64,000 nt of DNA from Nostoc sp. TCL240-02 (GCF_013343235.1 NZ_CP040094.1:3534501-3598500); one strand, 5' to 3'. Shown: positions 44,839-54,675, numbered from the stretch's first letter. The notes: generated by a model not told the origin, from the sequence alone. Numbers and translations: made by a program.

Positions 44839-45822
44839 ATGAAATCAAAAATCTATTATGTTTGGGGATTAGTAGCAGCCCCGATTGTAGTCACTTTAGC
44901 GCTGAGTTTCTCGGCTAGAGCGAATGCAGTTGAATTAGGCGCTGCCTCTGATTACAATGTATTTGTTTTGGGAGATATCACTCAAAAATATACAGATATT
45001 GAAGGAAAACTTGCTGCTGGTGGTAACGTTAATTTCGTCGGCGGACTTGGAAGCAGACTTTCTGGCAATAGCGGCAACGTAGTAGTAGCTGGACAAAACT
45101 TAACTCTAAGCAACGGTCAAGTTTACCACGGTAACGCTGTCTATGGAGGCAGCGCCAATGTGTCTAGCAATGTGGGATTTCCCCAAGGAACTCTTACCAA
45201 AGCTAACCCCATTGACTTCAATGAAGCAGGGAAAGAACTGCGAGGGCTATCTCAATATTTGGCAACCTTAACTCCTACTGGTAAAACAACAGTTCAATCT
45301 TGGGGGGCTATTAACCTTAGTGGTAGTGGTACTGCCTTCAATGTTTTTAATCTTGCTGGCTCAGATGTCTCCAAGACAAACTATTTTGAAATTAAGGGGG
45401 ACGCAAATTCGACTATTGTTGTCAATATCAGCGGTAAGGATGTGTCGCTACAAAACTTTGCTTTCAATATCCTGGGCACAGATAAACAAAAGGTGATTTA
45501 CAACTTCTATGAAGCGACAAACATAAATGCCAGTGGGATTAGCATACTAGGTAGTATTCTTGCTCCTTTGGCTAATTTCAATTTCAATAATGGTCAAGTT
45601 AACGGCAACGTAGTAGTAGCTTCTTTGACAGGAAATGGCGAATCTCACAACTATCTGTTTAATGGCGATCTACCAGATGTCCCAACTAAGTACTACACTC
45701 CGCCTAAGCCTCCCACCCATACTCAGGTTCCAGAACCAGCAAATCTTCCAGGTTTAGGATTAGTTACTGTAGCATTTGGTTTATTTCGCTACAAACGCAA
45801 TCAAGCAGCTTGTCTAAAATAA
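44839..45822 (+). CDS. Choice-of-anchor A type secreted protein with PEP-CTERM tail
   Basis: 327 residues: signal peptide (to about SARANA), a choice-of-anchor A-like adhesin domain (LGAASDYNVFVLGDITQKYT, DIEGKLAAGGNVNF, SILGSILAPLANFNFNNGQVNG) and a C-terminal sorting signal: VPEPANLPGLG, a hydrophobic helix (GLVTVAFGLF) and RYKRN. This is what an exosortase recognises, and a cyanoexosortase is encoded 34 kb away at 10290. Probably a surface or matrix protein. Confidence 0.9.
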   Translation: MKSKIYYVWGLVAAPIVVTLALSFSARANAVELGAASDYNVFVLGDITQKYTDIEGKLAAGGNVNFVGGLGSRLSGNSGNVVVAGQNLTLSNGQVYHGNAVYGGSANVSSNVGFPQGTLTKANPIDFNEAGKELRGLSQYLATLTPTGKTTVQSWGAINLSGSGTAFNVFNLAGSDVSKTNYFEIKGDANSTIVVNISGKDVSLQNFAFNILGTDKQKVIYNFYEATNINASGISILGSILAPLANFNFNNGQVNGNVVVASLTGNGESHNYLFNGDLPDVPTKYYTPPKPPTHTQVPEPANLPGLGLVTVAFGLFRYKRNQAACLK

Positions 45823-45843
45823 TCAGAAATTTTTGGCAGCATG

Positions 45844-45892
45844 GCGCATGACGCGAACTTGTTTAGAGATTTTCGCTCATGCGCTATTTCCT
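45844..45892 (+). terminator. Terminator-like hairpin after the PEP-CTERM gene
   Basis: GCGCATGACGCGAA pairs with TTCGCTCATGCGC (one bulge), followed by TATTTCCTT. It ends 60 bp before the ABC ATPase gene. Confidence 0.55.
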
Positions 45893-45957
45893 TGCTCCCT
45901 ACCTTCTACAATAAGGATAGACTTTATTGAGATTTGTATAGTTGGGGAAAAGCTGTC

Positions 45958-46977
45958 ATGGCTCCCGCCGTTTTAATTCAGAATCTGCAAAAACGTTACG
46001 GTACAGTGGTTGCCGTTGAGGATGTCTCCTTTCAGGTAGAGCCGGGAGAAATCTTTGGTTTACTTGGCCCCAACGGTGCTGGAAAAACTACTACCTTACG
46101 TGCCTTGTGTACGCTGACCACACCGGATGCTGGCAAAATCGAAGTATCTGGCATCTCTGTGTTAGATAATCCCAGAGTGGCAAGACAACGACTAGGCTAT
46201 GTTGCTCAGGAAGTAGCTATAGATAAGGTGCTAACTGGAAAAGAACTGCTGCAATTGCAAGCAGCACTTTATCATCTGCCACGTGCAGTAGCCAAACAGC
46301 GCATTGAGACAGTATTAGATTTACTCGGTTTGCAAGAATACGCCAATAAAAAGACAGGAACCTATTCTGGCGGTTTACGCAAGCGCCTAGACTTAGCTGC
46401 TGGATTGCTCCATGCACCAGATGTTTTGGTATTGGATGAGCCAACTGTGGGACTTGATATAGAAACCCGCTTTGTGGTATGGGATTTCCTCAGAAAATTA
46501 CGCGCCTCTGGGACGACGGTAGTAATTACCAGCCATTATTTAGAAGAGATTGATGCTTTAGCAGATCGCGTGGCAATTATAGATCGCGGCGTGGTAATTG
46601 CCTCTGGCACACCTTCACAATTAAAAGATCAAGTCGGGGGCGATCGCATCACCTTGCGAATCCGCGAGTTTTCCCCCATTGAGGAAGCAGAAATTGCCAA
46701 AAACCTCTTGCAAACTTTGCCCTTTGTGCAAGAAGCCATCATCAACAGCGCTCAAGGTAATTCCCTCAACTTAGTGGTGACACCTCAAAACGATGTTCTT
46801 ATTAACATACAGCAAGCGTTAAATACTGCTGGATTGCCCATATTTGGCATTGCCCAATCTCGCCCCAGCCTCGATGACGTTTACCTCGCCGCTACAGGAC
46901 GTACCCTAATGGATGCAGAACTTGCAGCCGTTGCCACCCGCGATCCTAAAGCTGAGAAAAAGCAGCTTATGAGATAG
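45958..46977 (+). CDS. ABC transporter ATP-binding protein (DrrA-like)
   Basis: 339-residue ABC-2 type ATPase: Walker A GPNGAGKT, signature [14 protein letters not shown], Walker [14 protein letters not shown]-loop ITSHYLEE, and a C-terminal extension ([28 protein letters not shown]) typical of daunorubicin-resistance-type exporters. The start is at ATG in AAGCTGTCATGGCTCCC; the longer frame opens with TTG. The permease gene follows after a repeat spacer. The cargo is unknown. Confidence 0.93.
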   Translation: MAPAVLIQNLQKRYGTVVAVEDVSFQVEPGEIFGLLGPNGAGKTTTLRALCTLTTPDAGKIEVSGISVLDNPRVARQRLGYVAQEVAIDKVLTGKELLQLQAALYHLPRAVAKQRIETVLDLLGLQEYANKKTGTYSGGLRKRLDLAAGLLHAPDVLVLDEPTVGLDIETRFVVWDFLRKLRASGTTVVITSHYLEEIDALADRVAIIDRGVVIASGTPSQLKDQVGGDRITLRIREFSPIEEAEIAKNLLQTLPFVQEAIINSAQGNSLNLVVTPQNDVLINIQQALNTAGLPIFGIAQSRPSLDDVYLAATGRTLMDAELAAVATRDPKAEKKQLMR

Positions 46978-47130
46978 GGGCATGGGGGAGGGGAGAAGGG
47001 AGCAGGGGGCAGGGGGCAGGGGAGTAAAGGAGGTAACAAATCATGCCCAATTCCCAATCCCCAATTCCTAATCCCCAATTCCCAAGCCCCAATTCCCAAT
47101 TCCCAATTCCCAATCCCCAATTCCCAAATT
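46978..47130. repeat. Repeat spacer between ABC ATPase and permease genes
   Basis: AGGGGGCAGGGGGCAGG units, then a 36-bp element (47015-47050) whose reverse complement occurs at 60102-60137, then at least eight CCCAATTCC/CCCCAATTCC units. It occupies the entire gap inside what should be one operon. Confidence 0.8.
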
Positions 47131-48018
47131 ATGAGCGTTACTCCTAAATCTGATATCAATTGGCAGCCGATAACATTGCCACAAGCAGATGTTAATCCTG
47201 CACCTAACTTTTTCGCTGAATTGATACAAGAGACATTGGCTTTAACTCGTCGCTTGTTTATTCAGTTGCAACGCCGTCCCTCATCTTTAGTTGCCGGAAT
47301 TATTCAGCCAGTTATGTGGTTGATACTGTTTGGTGCTTTGTTCCAAAATGCCCCCAAAGGTATATTTGGCAATACAACAAATTACGGACAATTTTTGGCT
47401 GCTGGCATCATTGTGTTTACCGCCTTTGCCGGAGCGCTGAATGCTGGTTTGCCCGTAATGTTTGACCGCGAGTTCGGCTTTTTGAATCGTTTGCTGGTAG
47501 CACCGTTAGCATCGCGGTTTTCTATAGTCTTTGCTTCGGCAATCTTCATCATCAGCCAAAGTTTGCTGCAAGCAGCCGTGATTGTAGCGGCGGCGGCGTT
47601 CTTGGGCGCTGGACTACCCGATGCAGTTGGTTTAAGTGCGATCGCTCTCATTGTCTTCCTCTTAGCTTTGGGTGTGACAGCCATCTCTCTCGGTTTAGCT
47701 TTCGCCCTACCCGGACACATTGAATTGATTGCAGTGATTTTTGTCACCAACCTGCCATTATTGTTTGCTAGTACTGCTTTGGCTCCTCTATCCTTCATGC
47801 CTCAGTGGTTGCAGGTTGTAGCTACCCTAAATCCTCTCAGTTATGCGATCGAACCAATTCGCTATCTGTATCTCCATAAAAGCTGGGAATTAGGTAGTGT
47901 AGTAATGCAAGCTCCTTGGGGCAATGTTACCTTTGGGGGGGCGTTGCTGGTATTATTTGGCTTTGCCCTTGTCGCCTTACTGAGCATTCAACCCCAACTG
48001 CGGCGAACTCTTGCTTAA
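47131..48018 (+). CDS. ABC-2 type transporter permease (DrrB-like)
   Basis: 295 residues with six hydrophobic segments. After a soluble N terminus, [20 protein letters not shown] leads into the ABC-2 membrane domain ([75 protein letters not shown]), a typical daunorubicin-resistance-type permease. It pairs with the ATPase encoded just upstream. Confidence 0.92.
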   Translation: MSVTPKSDINWQPITLPQADVNPAPNFFAELIQETLALTRRLFIQLQRRPSSLVAGIIQPVMWLILFGALFQNAPKGIFGNTTNYGQFLAAGIIVFTAFAGALNAGLPVMFDREFGFLNRLLVAPLASRFSIVFASAIFIISQSLLQAAVIVAAAAFLGAGLPDAVGLSAIALIVFLLALGVTAISLGLAFALPGHIELIAVIFVTNLPLLFASTALAPLSFMPQWLQVVATLNPLSYAIEPIRYLYLHKSWELGSVVMQAPWGNVTFGGALLVLFGFALVALLSIQPQLRRTLA

Positions 48019-48058
48019 AAAGATAAAATAGAGCAATTTTATTTAGGGTCAAAATCCC

Positions 48059-48454
48059 ATGAAAAAACCATTTTTACAAATTCCTAGACTATTTGTAGCT
48101 ACCGTTGTAGGTGTGAGCTTTGCTTCCTTGCTCATATCTCAACCCAGTTTGGCTCAAATCAGCAGCCCAGCAGATGCTTTTCCCAGCAATAGTACAACAG
48201 ACCAAAATACCGATCCCTTCGCCCGCTCAAACTCAGACAATTTCAACATGTTTGACCTGATTCATCGGGCAAATTTCGGTACTCTCAACTGGGATTCTAA
48301 CCAAAAAAACGAACAATTAGACTCAGCCGCAGCAGCCTTTAAAGCAAGTCAACAAAAACGAATTCAACAAGGAGGTCAACCACAGCCAGCAACCCCCACT
48401 TCACCATCGGTTACGCAGCCATCGTTTACACTGCCATTACCGTCAGGTAACTGA
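48059..48454 (+). CDS. Secreted hypothetical protein
   Basis: 131 residues: signal peptide (FVATVVGVSFASLLISQPSLAQ), then a low-complexity Asn/Ser/Thr/Gln-rich region with MFDLIHRANFGTLNWDSNQK as the most conserved-looking part, and a Pro/Thr/Ser-rich tail. No domain recognised. It starts 40 bp after the permease gene and may be in the same operon. Confidence 0.78.
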   Translation: MKKPFLQIPRLFVATVVGVSFASLLISQPSLAQISSPADAFPSNSTTDQNTDPFARSNSDNFNMFDLIHRANFGTLNWDSNQKNEQLDSAAAAFKASQQKRIQQGGQPQPATPTSPSVTQPSFTLPLPSGN

Positions 48455-48816
48455 AGTCAAACAAAGAACCCCAAGCCTCTAAGGGACTTCCAAATAAAAA
48501 TATTCCAAAACTGACGCAAAAATCCTCTTAATCTCTCCTCTCTCTGTGTTGCGCCAGGTGCTACAACGGGGGAACCCCCGCAACGCACTGGCTTCTCTGC
48601 GTCTCTGTGGTTCGTTTTTTGGAATAATTTATTCCTTGGAAATCCCTAATACTCTGTCAGCTAGTTTTGCGGGTTTGTAGTAAGTACTTTAATACTTAGA
48701 AAATAAAGACTAAAGTCCTTACTACGAAATTATTTACCCATCAATTTAAATTTGACAGATTATTAGGCCTTGGGGTTAAGACTATTTCAAAAATCCTTAG
48801 TTATTGGGGTAAAAAA
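48455..48816. other. Intergenic region with hairpins
   Basis: Contains a CGGGGG-AA-CCCCCG hairpin near 48570 inside a TCTCTGTG...CTCTGCGTCTCTGTGG repeat element, bracketed by CTTCCAA / TTGGAA arms about 100 bp apart, followed by a TAGTAAGTACTTTAATAC / TAAAGTCCTTACTACG inverted repeat around 48679-48726. No gene. Confidence 0.5.
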
Positions 48817-49257
48817 CTATAGCCCAAGTGCAGCTAAAATATCGCTAGCATGGGTGGTAGTATTTACAGCACTGTCAACATGAGTAATTTTACCGTTAGG
48901 GTCAATTACGTAAGTGACACGCTTGGCATAACCGCCGCCATCCACATCAAAAGCTTTGATTAAGGATTTGTCGGAATCAGCCAGTAGGGGAAAATTCAAA
49001 TTATATTTTTGGGTGAATGCTTGATGAGAGACTTCATCATCAGCACTGACTCCCAATATTACAACATCTTTACCTTGATATTGAGATTGGGCATCCCGAA
49101 AACTACAGGCTTGTTTGGTGCAACCTGGCGTATCATCTTTAGGGTAAAAATACAAAACGACGGTCTTCTTACCGGCAAAATCAGATAACGATACTGTGTT
49201 GCCGTTTGTATCTTTGGCGGTAAATGCAGGTGCATCCGTACCAACTGCTAGAGGCAT
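48817..49257 (-). CDS. Peroxiredoxin, Bcp/PrxQ type
   Basis: 146-residue thiol peroxidase. The peroxidatic Cys46 in DDTPGCTKQACSF and the resolving Cys51 five residues later are both present, the defining spacing of PrxQ/Bcp. It reduces peroxides with thioredoxin as electron donor. No signal peptide, so cytosolic. Confidence 0.95.
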   Translation of the reverse strand: MPLAVGTDAPAFTAKDTNGNTVSLSDFAGKKTVVLYFYPKDDTPGCTKQACSFRDAQSQYQGKDVVILGVSADDEVSHQAFTQKYNLNFPLLADSDKSLIKAFDVDGGGYAKRVTYVIDPNGKITHVDSAVNTTTHASDILAALGL

Positions 49258-49450
49258 AATTAACCTTTCCTGTTTCAGATTGTTGATGCACTTGAAATTT
49301 TACATTAATTTATAATCATTAAATATAATTACTAAAAAATAGCATAACTATACTTTTGGTAACTAATTTTGGTTAAATGAGCTATACGGTATGCAAAAAA
49401 ATATATTCTTGAATTAATCTTTTTTAGAAGAAAATTTATCCCTCTACACA

Positions 49451-49855
49451 ATGGCTGCTGCTGATTCTCAGAACCAAAATATTTTTGTCTATACTCAAAG
49501 CACAGTGGAAAGAGCAGAGCGATCGCTAGTGTGTTCGCCCTTCAATCTATGTTTATTTGAAGTCATGGAACACCAGAGTGTTTCAGTAACTGCGATCGCT
49601 CTGGAAAATGGACTCAAACAGGGCTATACTAAGCGCCCTTTATCAGAATTAGCCTGTGATAACGCCTTGGGCTGGCTAATCCAAGTGGGTGTATTGCGGC
49701 GAGAAGTCGATGGACAGGGAATTACAGATAGTTTTCGCCTCACTCCCTTGGGTCGCCAGTTAGTGGAACAATACCACGGAAAAAACTGGCGGACACCTTC
49801 ATGGCACGATCGTTTATTCGATGCTGTGATTCGTTGGTTACGGATACCCTTTTAG
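49451..49855 (+). CDS. Conserved cyanobacterial protein (Npun_F0494-like)
   Basis: 134 residues, no signal peptide. Contains YTQSTVERAERSLVCSPFNL, a winged-helix-like middle and FRLTPLGRQLVEQYHGKNWR. It looks like the small cyanobacterial family that databases name after Npun_F0494, but that match is from memory. A winged-helix fold is suggested by the LTPLGRxL pattern; function is unknown. Confidence 0.78.
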   Translation: MAAADSQNQNIFVYTQSTVERAERSLVCSPFNLCLFEVMEHQSVSVTAIALENGLKQGYTKRPLSELACDNALGWLIQVGVLRREVDGQGITDSFRLTPLGRQLVEQYHGKNWRTPSWHDRLFDAVIRWLRIPF

Positions 49856-49944
49856 AATAAAAAACCCAAGAGTTAGGATTACGCAATCAAAGGGAATAAT
49901 ATATACGGAAACATCACATCTGTTCATGAAGTCTTTACAATGTG

Positions 49945-50127
49945 GTGAGAATTGGGAATAAGGCATGGGGCATAGGGCAGCAAAGGAGAAAGAAGTAATT
50001 TATTCTCGTTTTACCTCTTACGCTGTGTGTTTTGGGTAAAATTCGCTTACTTTACCAGAGAAAGAGGGAATTCATTCTCCCCTTCTCTCTTACCCCAATT
50101 CCCAATTCCCAATTCCCAACTATCTTG
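49945..50127. repeat. CCCAATTCC-type repeat spacer before cobQ
   Basis: GAATTGGGAATAAGGCATGG and CATAGGG units, then ACCCCAATTCCCAATTCCC units facing them; the intervening sequence carries CTTCTCTCTTACC. Confidence 0.65.
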
Positions 50128-50147
50128 AAAAACTACTAATAGCAACT

Positions 50148-51632
50148 ATGAAATCAATTATGGTGGTGGGGACAACATCCCACGCAGGGAAATCACTTTT
50201 AACTACAGCTATTTGTCGCATTCTGTCGCGGCGTGGCTGGCGGGTGGCTCCCTTTAAAGGTCAAAATATGGCTTTAAATGCTTATGTTACTGCTAGTGGT
50301 GGAGAAATTGGCTATGCCCAAGCAGTGCAAGCTTGGGCTGCGGGAGTCGTGCCTTGGGTAGAAATGAACCCAATTTTACTCAAACCTCAAGGGGATATGA
50401 CTTCTCAAGTAATTATCAAAGGTAGGTCTGTAGGGAAAGTAAGTGCCTCAGATTACTACGAGCAATATTTTGAACAGGGGTGGCGGACAATTGAAGAATC
50501 GCTACAGCATTTAGGAACAGAATTCGACTTACTGGTTTGTGAAGGTGCCGGTAGTCCGGCAGAGATTAACCTTAGGCACCGCGATTTAACTAATATGCGG
50601 GTGGCAAAATATTTGAATGCGCCAACGATGTTAGTAGTTGATATCGATCGGGGTGGTGCTTTTGCCCATGTAGTAGGAACCTTAGAGTTATTGGAACCAG
50701 ATGAACGCGCTCTAATTAAGGGTGTAGTAATTAACAAATTTCGAGGACAGCGATCGCTCTTAGATTCTGGAATAAAATGGTTAGAAGAACGTACAGGTAT
50801 TCCTGTTGTTGGTGTTATACCCTACTTGCAAGAAGTGTTTTCGACCGAAGACTCCCTGGATTTGCTAGAGCGTCAATCGTCGTCAAGTAAAGCCCAAACA
50901 GACCTCAACATTGCCGTTATCCGCTTACCCAGAATTGCCAATTTCACTGACTTTGACCCACTAGAATCAGAAAGCACAGTTTCAGTAAAATACTTAAGTC
51001 CTAAGCAAGATTTAGGACATCCTGATGCCGTAATTATCCCAGGTACAAAGACCACAATTGCTGATTTACTACTGCTGCAAAAAAGCGGTATGGCAGAAGC
51101 AATCCAACACTATGCGGCTTCTGGTGGAACCGTTTTAGGTATCTGCGGTGGCTATCAAATGCTCGGTCAAATCATCGCCGATCCAGAAGGGATAGAAGGG
51201 CAAGCTGGCAGATTTCAGGGGTTAAATCTTTTGCCTATCAGAACTGTAATTACTGGACAAAAAATTGCCCGCCAGCGCCAAGTTAGCTCAAATTATCCGC
51301 AACAGGGCTTGCCAGTAAATGGTTTTGAAATCCACCAAGGGCGATCGCGCATCGAGCAGCAAGGAATAGACCCTCAATCCTACCATGCCCTATTTGACGA
51401 TATTAATTTAGGATTAGTAGATAGTTGTCAATCGGTGTGGGGAAGTTACCTCCACGGGCTTTTTGATAACGGCCCTTGGCGACGCGCTTGGTTAAATCGC
51501 CTCCGTCAACAGCGCGGTTTAAAATCTTTGCCCACCGGTGTTGCTAACTACCGAGAACAGCGAGAGCAGATTTTGGATTCCTTAGCGACTGAAGTAGAAA
51601 GCCATTTAGACTTAACTCCATTTTTGTCTTAA
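50148..51632 (+). CDS. cobQ: Cobyric acid synthase
   Basis: Amidates four carboxylates of adenosyl-cobyrinate diamide in cobalamin synthesis. 494 residues: P-loop-like VVGTTSHAGKSLLTTAICR, FKGQNMALNAYVTASGGEIG, GAGSPAEINLR, DRGGAFAHVVGT, and a C-terminal class I glutamine amidotransferase domain with the Cys nucleophile in GICGGYQMLG and HGLFDN. No other cobalamin gene is nearby. Confidence 0.96.
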   Translation: MKSIMVVGTTSHAGKSLLTTAICRILSRRGWRVAPFKGQNMALNAYVTASGGEIGYAQAVQAWAAGVVPWVEMNPILLKPQGDMTSQVIIKGRSVGKVSASDYYEQYFEQGWRTIEESLQHLGTEFDLLVCEGAGSPAEINLRHRDLTNMRVAKYLNAPTMLVVDIDRGGAFAHVVGTLELLEPDERALIKGVVINKFRGQRSLLDSGIKWLEERTGIPVVGVIPYLQEVFSTEDSLDLLERQSSSSKAQTDLNIAVIRLPRIANFTDFDPLESESTVSVKYLSPKQDLGHPDAVIIPGTKTTIADLLLLQKSGMAEAIQHYAASGGTVLGICGGYQMLGQIIADPEGIEGQAGRFQGLNLLPIRTVITGQKIARQRQVSSNYPQQGLPVNGFEIHQGRSRIEQQGIDPQSYHALFDDINLGLVDSCQSVWGSYLHGLFDNGPWRRAWLNRLRQQRGLKSLPTGVANYREQREQILDSLATEVESHLDLTPFLS

Positions 51633-51770
51633 GCTGATACCATTTTTAATTTTAGATTTTGGATTGAGAATAGCTTTCTAAATCTAGGTGTAGTGAATTC
51701 ATCTGTCACAATCATGTTTCAAATTGATATAAGTTGCATAAAAGAAATTGCACTTTTTTTCGTTAAGATG

Positions 51771-51813
51771 GTTATTTGTCATTTGTAAAGACAAAAAGCA
51801 AATGACAAATAAC
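51771..51813. promoter_or_regulatory. Perfect hairpin upstream of the ferredoxin gene
   Basis: GTTATTTGTCATTTG and CAAATGACAAATAAC are exact reverse complements with a 13-base loop, 40 bp before the ferredoxin ATG. No T-tract follows. It may be a leader hairpin or a dispersed repeat of the CAAATGAC family. Confidence 0.55.
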
Positions 51814-51853
51814 AACCCTTACGAATCAATTTCAAATCAAAAGTGTAAGATTC

Positions 51854-52090
51854 ATGATTGTTCGTGTCCACTTTTTACCAGATGATGTGACGGTAGATGC
51901 CGAAGTGGGAGAAGCCATTTTGGATGTAGCAGACCGGGCTGGAGTATTTATTCCCACTGGTTGTCTAATGGGGTCTTGTCACGCTTGCACCGTCGAATTA
52001 GAGGATGGAGAGATCATCCGCGCTTGTATCACCGCAGTACCGCCACGTGAGGAATTGACGATTAATTTGTTTAGTGACCCAACTTGGTAA
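51854..52090 (+). CDS. Short 2Fe-2S ferredoxin-like protein
   Basis: 78 residues with the plant-type cluster loop TGCLMGSCHACTVELEDGE (Cys37, Cys42, Cys45; CX4CX2C) and a fourth cysteine at 58 (IIRACIT). In standard plant-type ferredoxins the fourth Cys is about 29 residues after the third; here only 12 residues intervene, so the protein lacks the usual long loop. It is a compact electron-transfer protein with an unidentified partner. Confidence 0.88.
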   Translation: MIVRVHFLPDDVTVDAEVGEAILDVADRAGVFIPTGCLMGSCHACTVELEDGEIIRACITAVPPREELTINLFSDPTW

Positions 52091-52158
52091 TGTCAGCCCT
52101 GTTATTCACAAGGACTAGTATAGTAAAACAAGTCTATGCACAAACAAAAATCTAATCA

Positions 52159-52455
52159 ATGATTAGATTTTTTTGGATAGACAGCAAGGAATATTTGAAC
52201 CATTGTTTCTTACTGTCGCGATCGCATTTTTTAAGAAAATTAAGGCCAAAGAAAATCCGGGAACTAAAGCAAATGCTTTCCCAAGTAGGTTTTACAGAAG
52301 TCCCAGGAAAAGGAAGTCATACGAACTGGGTACATCCCCTCTATACTGGAAAAATCACGATTTCAGGCAAAAACGGAGCAGATGCTAAACGCTACCAAGA
52401 GAAGGAAGTGAGACAGGCAATTGAGGAAGTAGAAGGGAAAGAAAAAGATGAGTAA
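52159..52455 (+). CDS. HicA-like toxin
   Basis: HicA mRNA interferase, 98 residues as read from the first ATG. The family core starts at PKKIRELKQMLSQVGFTEV and includes the catalytic His in GKGSHTNWVHP. Where relatives begin with Met directly before PKKI, this gene has AGG, so translation must begin upstream or the start has been lost. It overlaps the HicB gene by 8 bp. Confidence 0.82.
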   Translation: MIRFFWIDSKEYLNHCFLLSRSHFLRKLRPKKIRELKQMLSQVGFTEVPGKGSHTNWVHPLYTGKITISGKNGADAKRYQEKEVRQAIEEVEGKEKDE

Positions 52456-52666
52456 GCTTAAGTACCAAATGATTATTCAATGGTCTGATGAAGATGATTG
52501 CTTCTTAGTCGGATTTCCTGATTTTCCAGGACAAGGTTGGCGGACTCATGGGGATACTTATGAGTTAGCTGTGTTAAATGGAATTGAAGCTTTAGAGTCT
52601 CTAATTATTGCTTACGAAGCTGTAGGTGATCCACTTCCAGAACCAACAGTAAGTAGAGTACGTTAA
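52448..52666 (+). CDS. HicB-like antitoxin
   Basis: 72 residues with the HicB partial RNase H-like fold: YQMIIQWSDEDDCFLVGFPD, GWRTHGDTYELAVLNGIEAL. A C-terminal DNA-binding segment is absent or minimal, as in short HicB proteins. Coupled to the upstream toxin gene. Confidence 0.88.
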   Translation: MSKLKYQMIIQWSDEDDCFLVGFPDFPGQGWRTHGDTYELAVLNGIEALESLIIAYEAVGDPLPEPTVSRVR

Positions 52667-52702
52667 CGCAATTCAGTAAGTGGTAACTAGTGCTGAACAA
52701 TA

Positions 52703-53146
52703 TCAATTAGCTTTAACATTCAGCGCATATTCTTTAAATCTTTCCAAATCAGCTTGAATCGTCGATTCAACTATCCGTCCCAAAAACAAGTTATCCATAA
52801 TTTTGCCAATAATGCCGGGGATAGCATAGGAAATACTCATTTTAACAATGCTACTATTGTGGCGATCGTAAAAGCGAATCGCTCCTTGATTAGGCAAACC
52901 ATCAACCGATTCCCATTGGATAATTTGGTTGGGAATAACTTTAAGGATTCGGGATTGCCAATTAAATTCTAGACTGCCGGTCTTTAATTTCCAAAGAGAT
53001 ATATCTGGATTATCTGGCGGAATTTTCACCGAATCAATCCACTTCATCCACCGGGGCATTTGCTCCAAATCAGACCAGAGGCTCCATACTAAATCTATAG
53101 GAGCCTCTACTTCTACCTGCACAGTATGCTCTAACCAATCTGACAT
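52703..53146 (-). CDS. SRPBCC (START-like) family protein
   Basis: 147 residues of the polyketide-cyclase/START-like fold: HTVQVEVEAPIDLVWSLWSD, EQMPRWMKWIDSVKI, QSRILKVIPNQIIQWESVDG. It probably binds a hydrophobic ligand. It lies just downstream of zds on the same strand, with only a dispersed repeat between; the arrangement suggests a role linked to carotenoids or membrane lipids, which is inference. Confidence 0.88.
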   Translation of the reverse strand: MSDWLEHTVQVEVEAPIDLVWSLWSDLEQMPRWMKWIDSVKIPPDNPDISLWKLKTGSLEFNWQSRILKVIPNQIIQWESVDGLPNQGAIRFYDRHNSSIVKMSISYAIPGIIGKIMDNLFLGRIVESTIQADLERFKEYALNVKAN

Positions 53147-53162
53147 CTCTTCTTCTTCCTTT

Positions 53163-53232
53163 GCGTTCTTCTGTACGAGACGCTATGCGAATGCGTCCTT
53201 GGCGGTAGCCTGCGGCAAGCCACTGCGTGTCT
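53163..53232. repeat. Dispersed repeat between zds and the SRPBCC gene
   Basis: Contains GAGACGCTATGCGAATGCG and GGTAGCCTGCGGCAAGCC, members of the same family as the repeats at 13.9, 17.7 and 38.5 kb. Confidence 0.65.
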
Positions 53233-53235
53233 ACG

Positions 53236-54675
53236 TTATTTCTTCAAACTCTCCAAAATCACTTTTGCCGCCCGCCGTCCAGAAATAGTAGCACCTTCCA
53301 TACTGTCAATATAATCTTGCTGAGTATAACTCCCTGCAAGGAAGAAATTATCTATTGGTGTTTTTTGGTTGGGACGATACGCATCCATACCTGGCGCTTC
53401 TCGGTAGAGAGACTGAGCAAGTTTTACTACACTATACCAAGTCATACTTAGCTCCCGCGACGAGGGAAACAGTTCATGGACTTGCTTGAGGACATGCTGT
53501 GCGATCGCTTCATTACTCTGTGCAATAAACGGATCTCCCGGTGTCAGCACTAGTTGTAACAAAGATCCCTGTCCTGGGCGATAATAATCAGCAGGACTAG
53601 TCAACGCTAAATCCGCAAAACAAGAAAAGTCAGCATCGGCTGTGTACAGTAAATTATCAATTCCAGCCGCGTGATTTAGCTGTTTACGTTGCTCTCCATC
53701 ATTGAGTTCTGTTACCCAACCATCGAAGCGTAACTGCACTGTAGCCACTGGTACTGCATCCAGTTTGTAAATATTGTCAAATTCTGACCACTTACGCCAT
53801 TCCTGGGGTAGGATGCGTTGAATTCCTGGAACATCACAGGCAAAAACGTAAGCATCAGCAGTAATAGTTTCCACTGCATCACCTTGAGCAACTGCTATAG
53901 CAGTGACGCGGGTTTGTTCGTTTGACTCTATAAACTGAATTTCGCGTACTTGCCGACGCGTATAAACTTTAGTGCCTCTGGCTTCTAAATATTCCAGAAT
54001 GGGCTTGTGCAAATACTCAGATGGAGAACCTTCCAACATTCGCAGAACTGAAGCTTCAGTTCTAACTGCAAATAACTGGAATATGGTTAACATACAACGG
54101 GCAGACATATTTTCGCAATCAATAAATCCCAATGCGTAAGCAATAGGGTTCCATAACCGCTTAATGCTGCCATTACTCCCACCATGACTGCGAAACCAAT
54201 CGGCAAAGCTAATTTTATCCAAGTTACGGATGGTTTTCATCGCCCCGTTAAAGTCTACCAATCCGCGAACTATGGGACTAGTACCCAAAGCGATCGCATT
54301 TTGCAATTTATCCTGCAACGATAGTTGAGAAGTCGTGAAAAATGCTTTTAAGCCGTTGAAAGGCGCACCTGTAAAGAAGCGAAAATCCAAACCACCAGTG
54401 CGCCCCCCTTTACTAATAAAAGTGTGGGTATGTTCCTTGAGGCGTAAGTTCTCTAACACCCCCACTTTCTTCATCAAGTCAAATAGTTGGTAGTAGCACC
54501 CGAAAAATACATGCAACCCCATTTCTAGATGGTTGCCATCCCCATCAACCCAACTGCCTACTTTACCACCCACAAACGGACGAGACTCAAAAATCTCTAT
54601 TTCACAACCAGCATCAGCTAGATCCACTGCGGTTGCTAGTCCAGCAAGTCCCGCACCTACGATTGCAACACGCAT
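53236..54675 (-). CDS. zds: Zeta-carotene desaturase
   Basis: Plant-type desaturase that converts di-cis-zeta-carotene to lycopene isomers, 479 residues. FAD-binding [20 protein letters not shown] at the N terminus, [40 protein letters not shown] and the C-terminal [19 protein letters not shown]. Matches the Zds rather than the phytoene desaturase (Pds) group by these segments. Membrane-associated, in thylakoid or plasma membrane. Confidence 0.95.
   Translation of the reverse strand: MRVAIVGAGLAGLATAVDLADAGCEIEIFESRPFVGGKVGSWVDGDGNHLEMGLHVFFGCYYQLFDLMKKVGVLENLRLKEHTHTFISKGGRTGGLDFRFFTGAPFNGLKAFFTTSQLSLQDKLQNAIALGTSPIVRGLVDFNGAMKTIRNLDKISFADWFRSHGGSNGSIKRLWNPIAYALGFIDCENMSARCMLTIFQLFAVRTEASVLRMLEGSPSEYLHKPILEYLEARGTKVYTRRQVREIQFIESNEQTRVTAIAVAQGDAVETITADAYVFACDVPGIQRILPQEWRKWSEFDNIYKLDAVPVATVQLRFDGWVTELNDGEQRKQLNHAAGIDNLLYTADADFSCFADLALTSPADYYRPGQGSLLQLVLTPGDPFIAQSNEAIAQHVLKQVHELFPSSRELSMTWYSVVKLAQSLYREAPGMDAYRPNQKTPIDNFFLAGSYTQQDYIDSMEGATISGRRAAKVILESLKK

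Noticed and set aside
46881..47159. Open frame made of GNWELGI repeats between the ABC genes
   Set aside because: It is the six-frame reading of CCCAATTCC repeats, not a gene.
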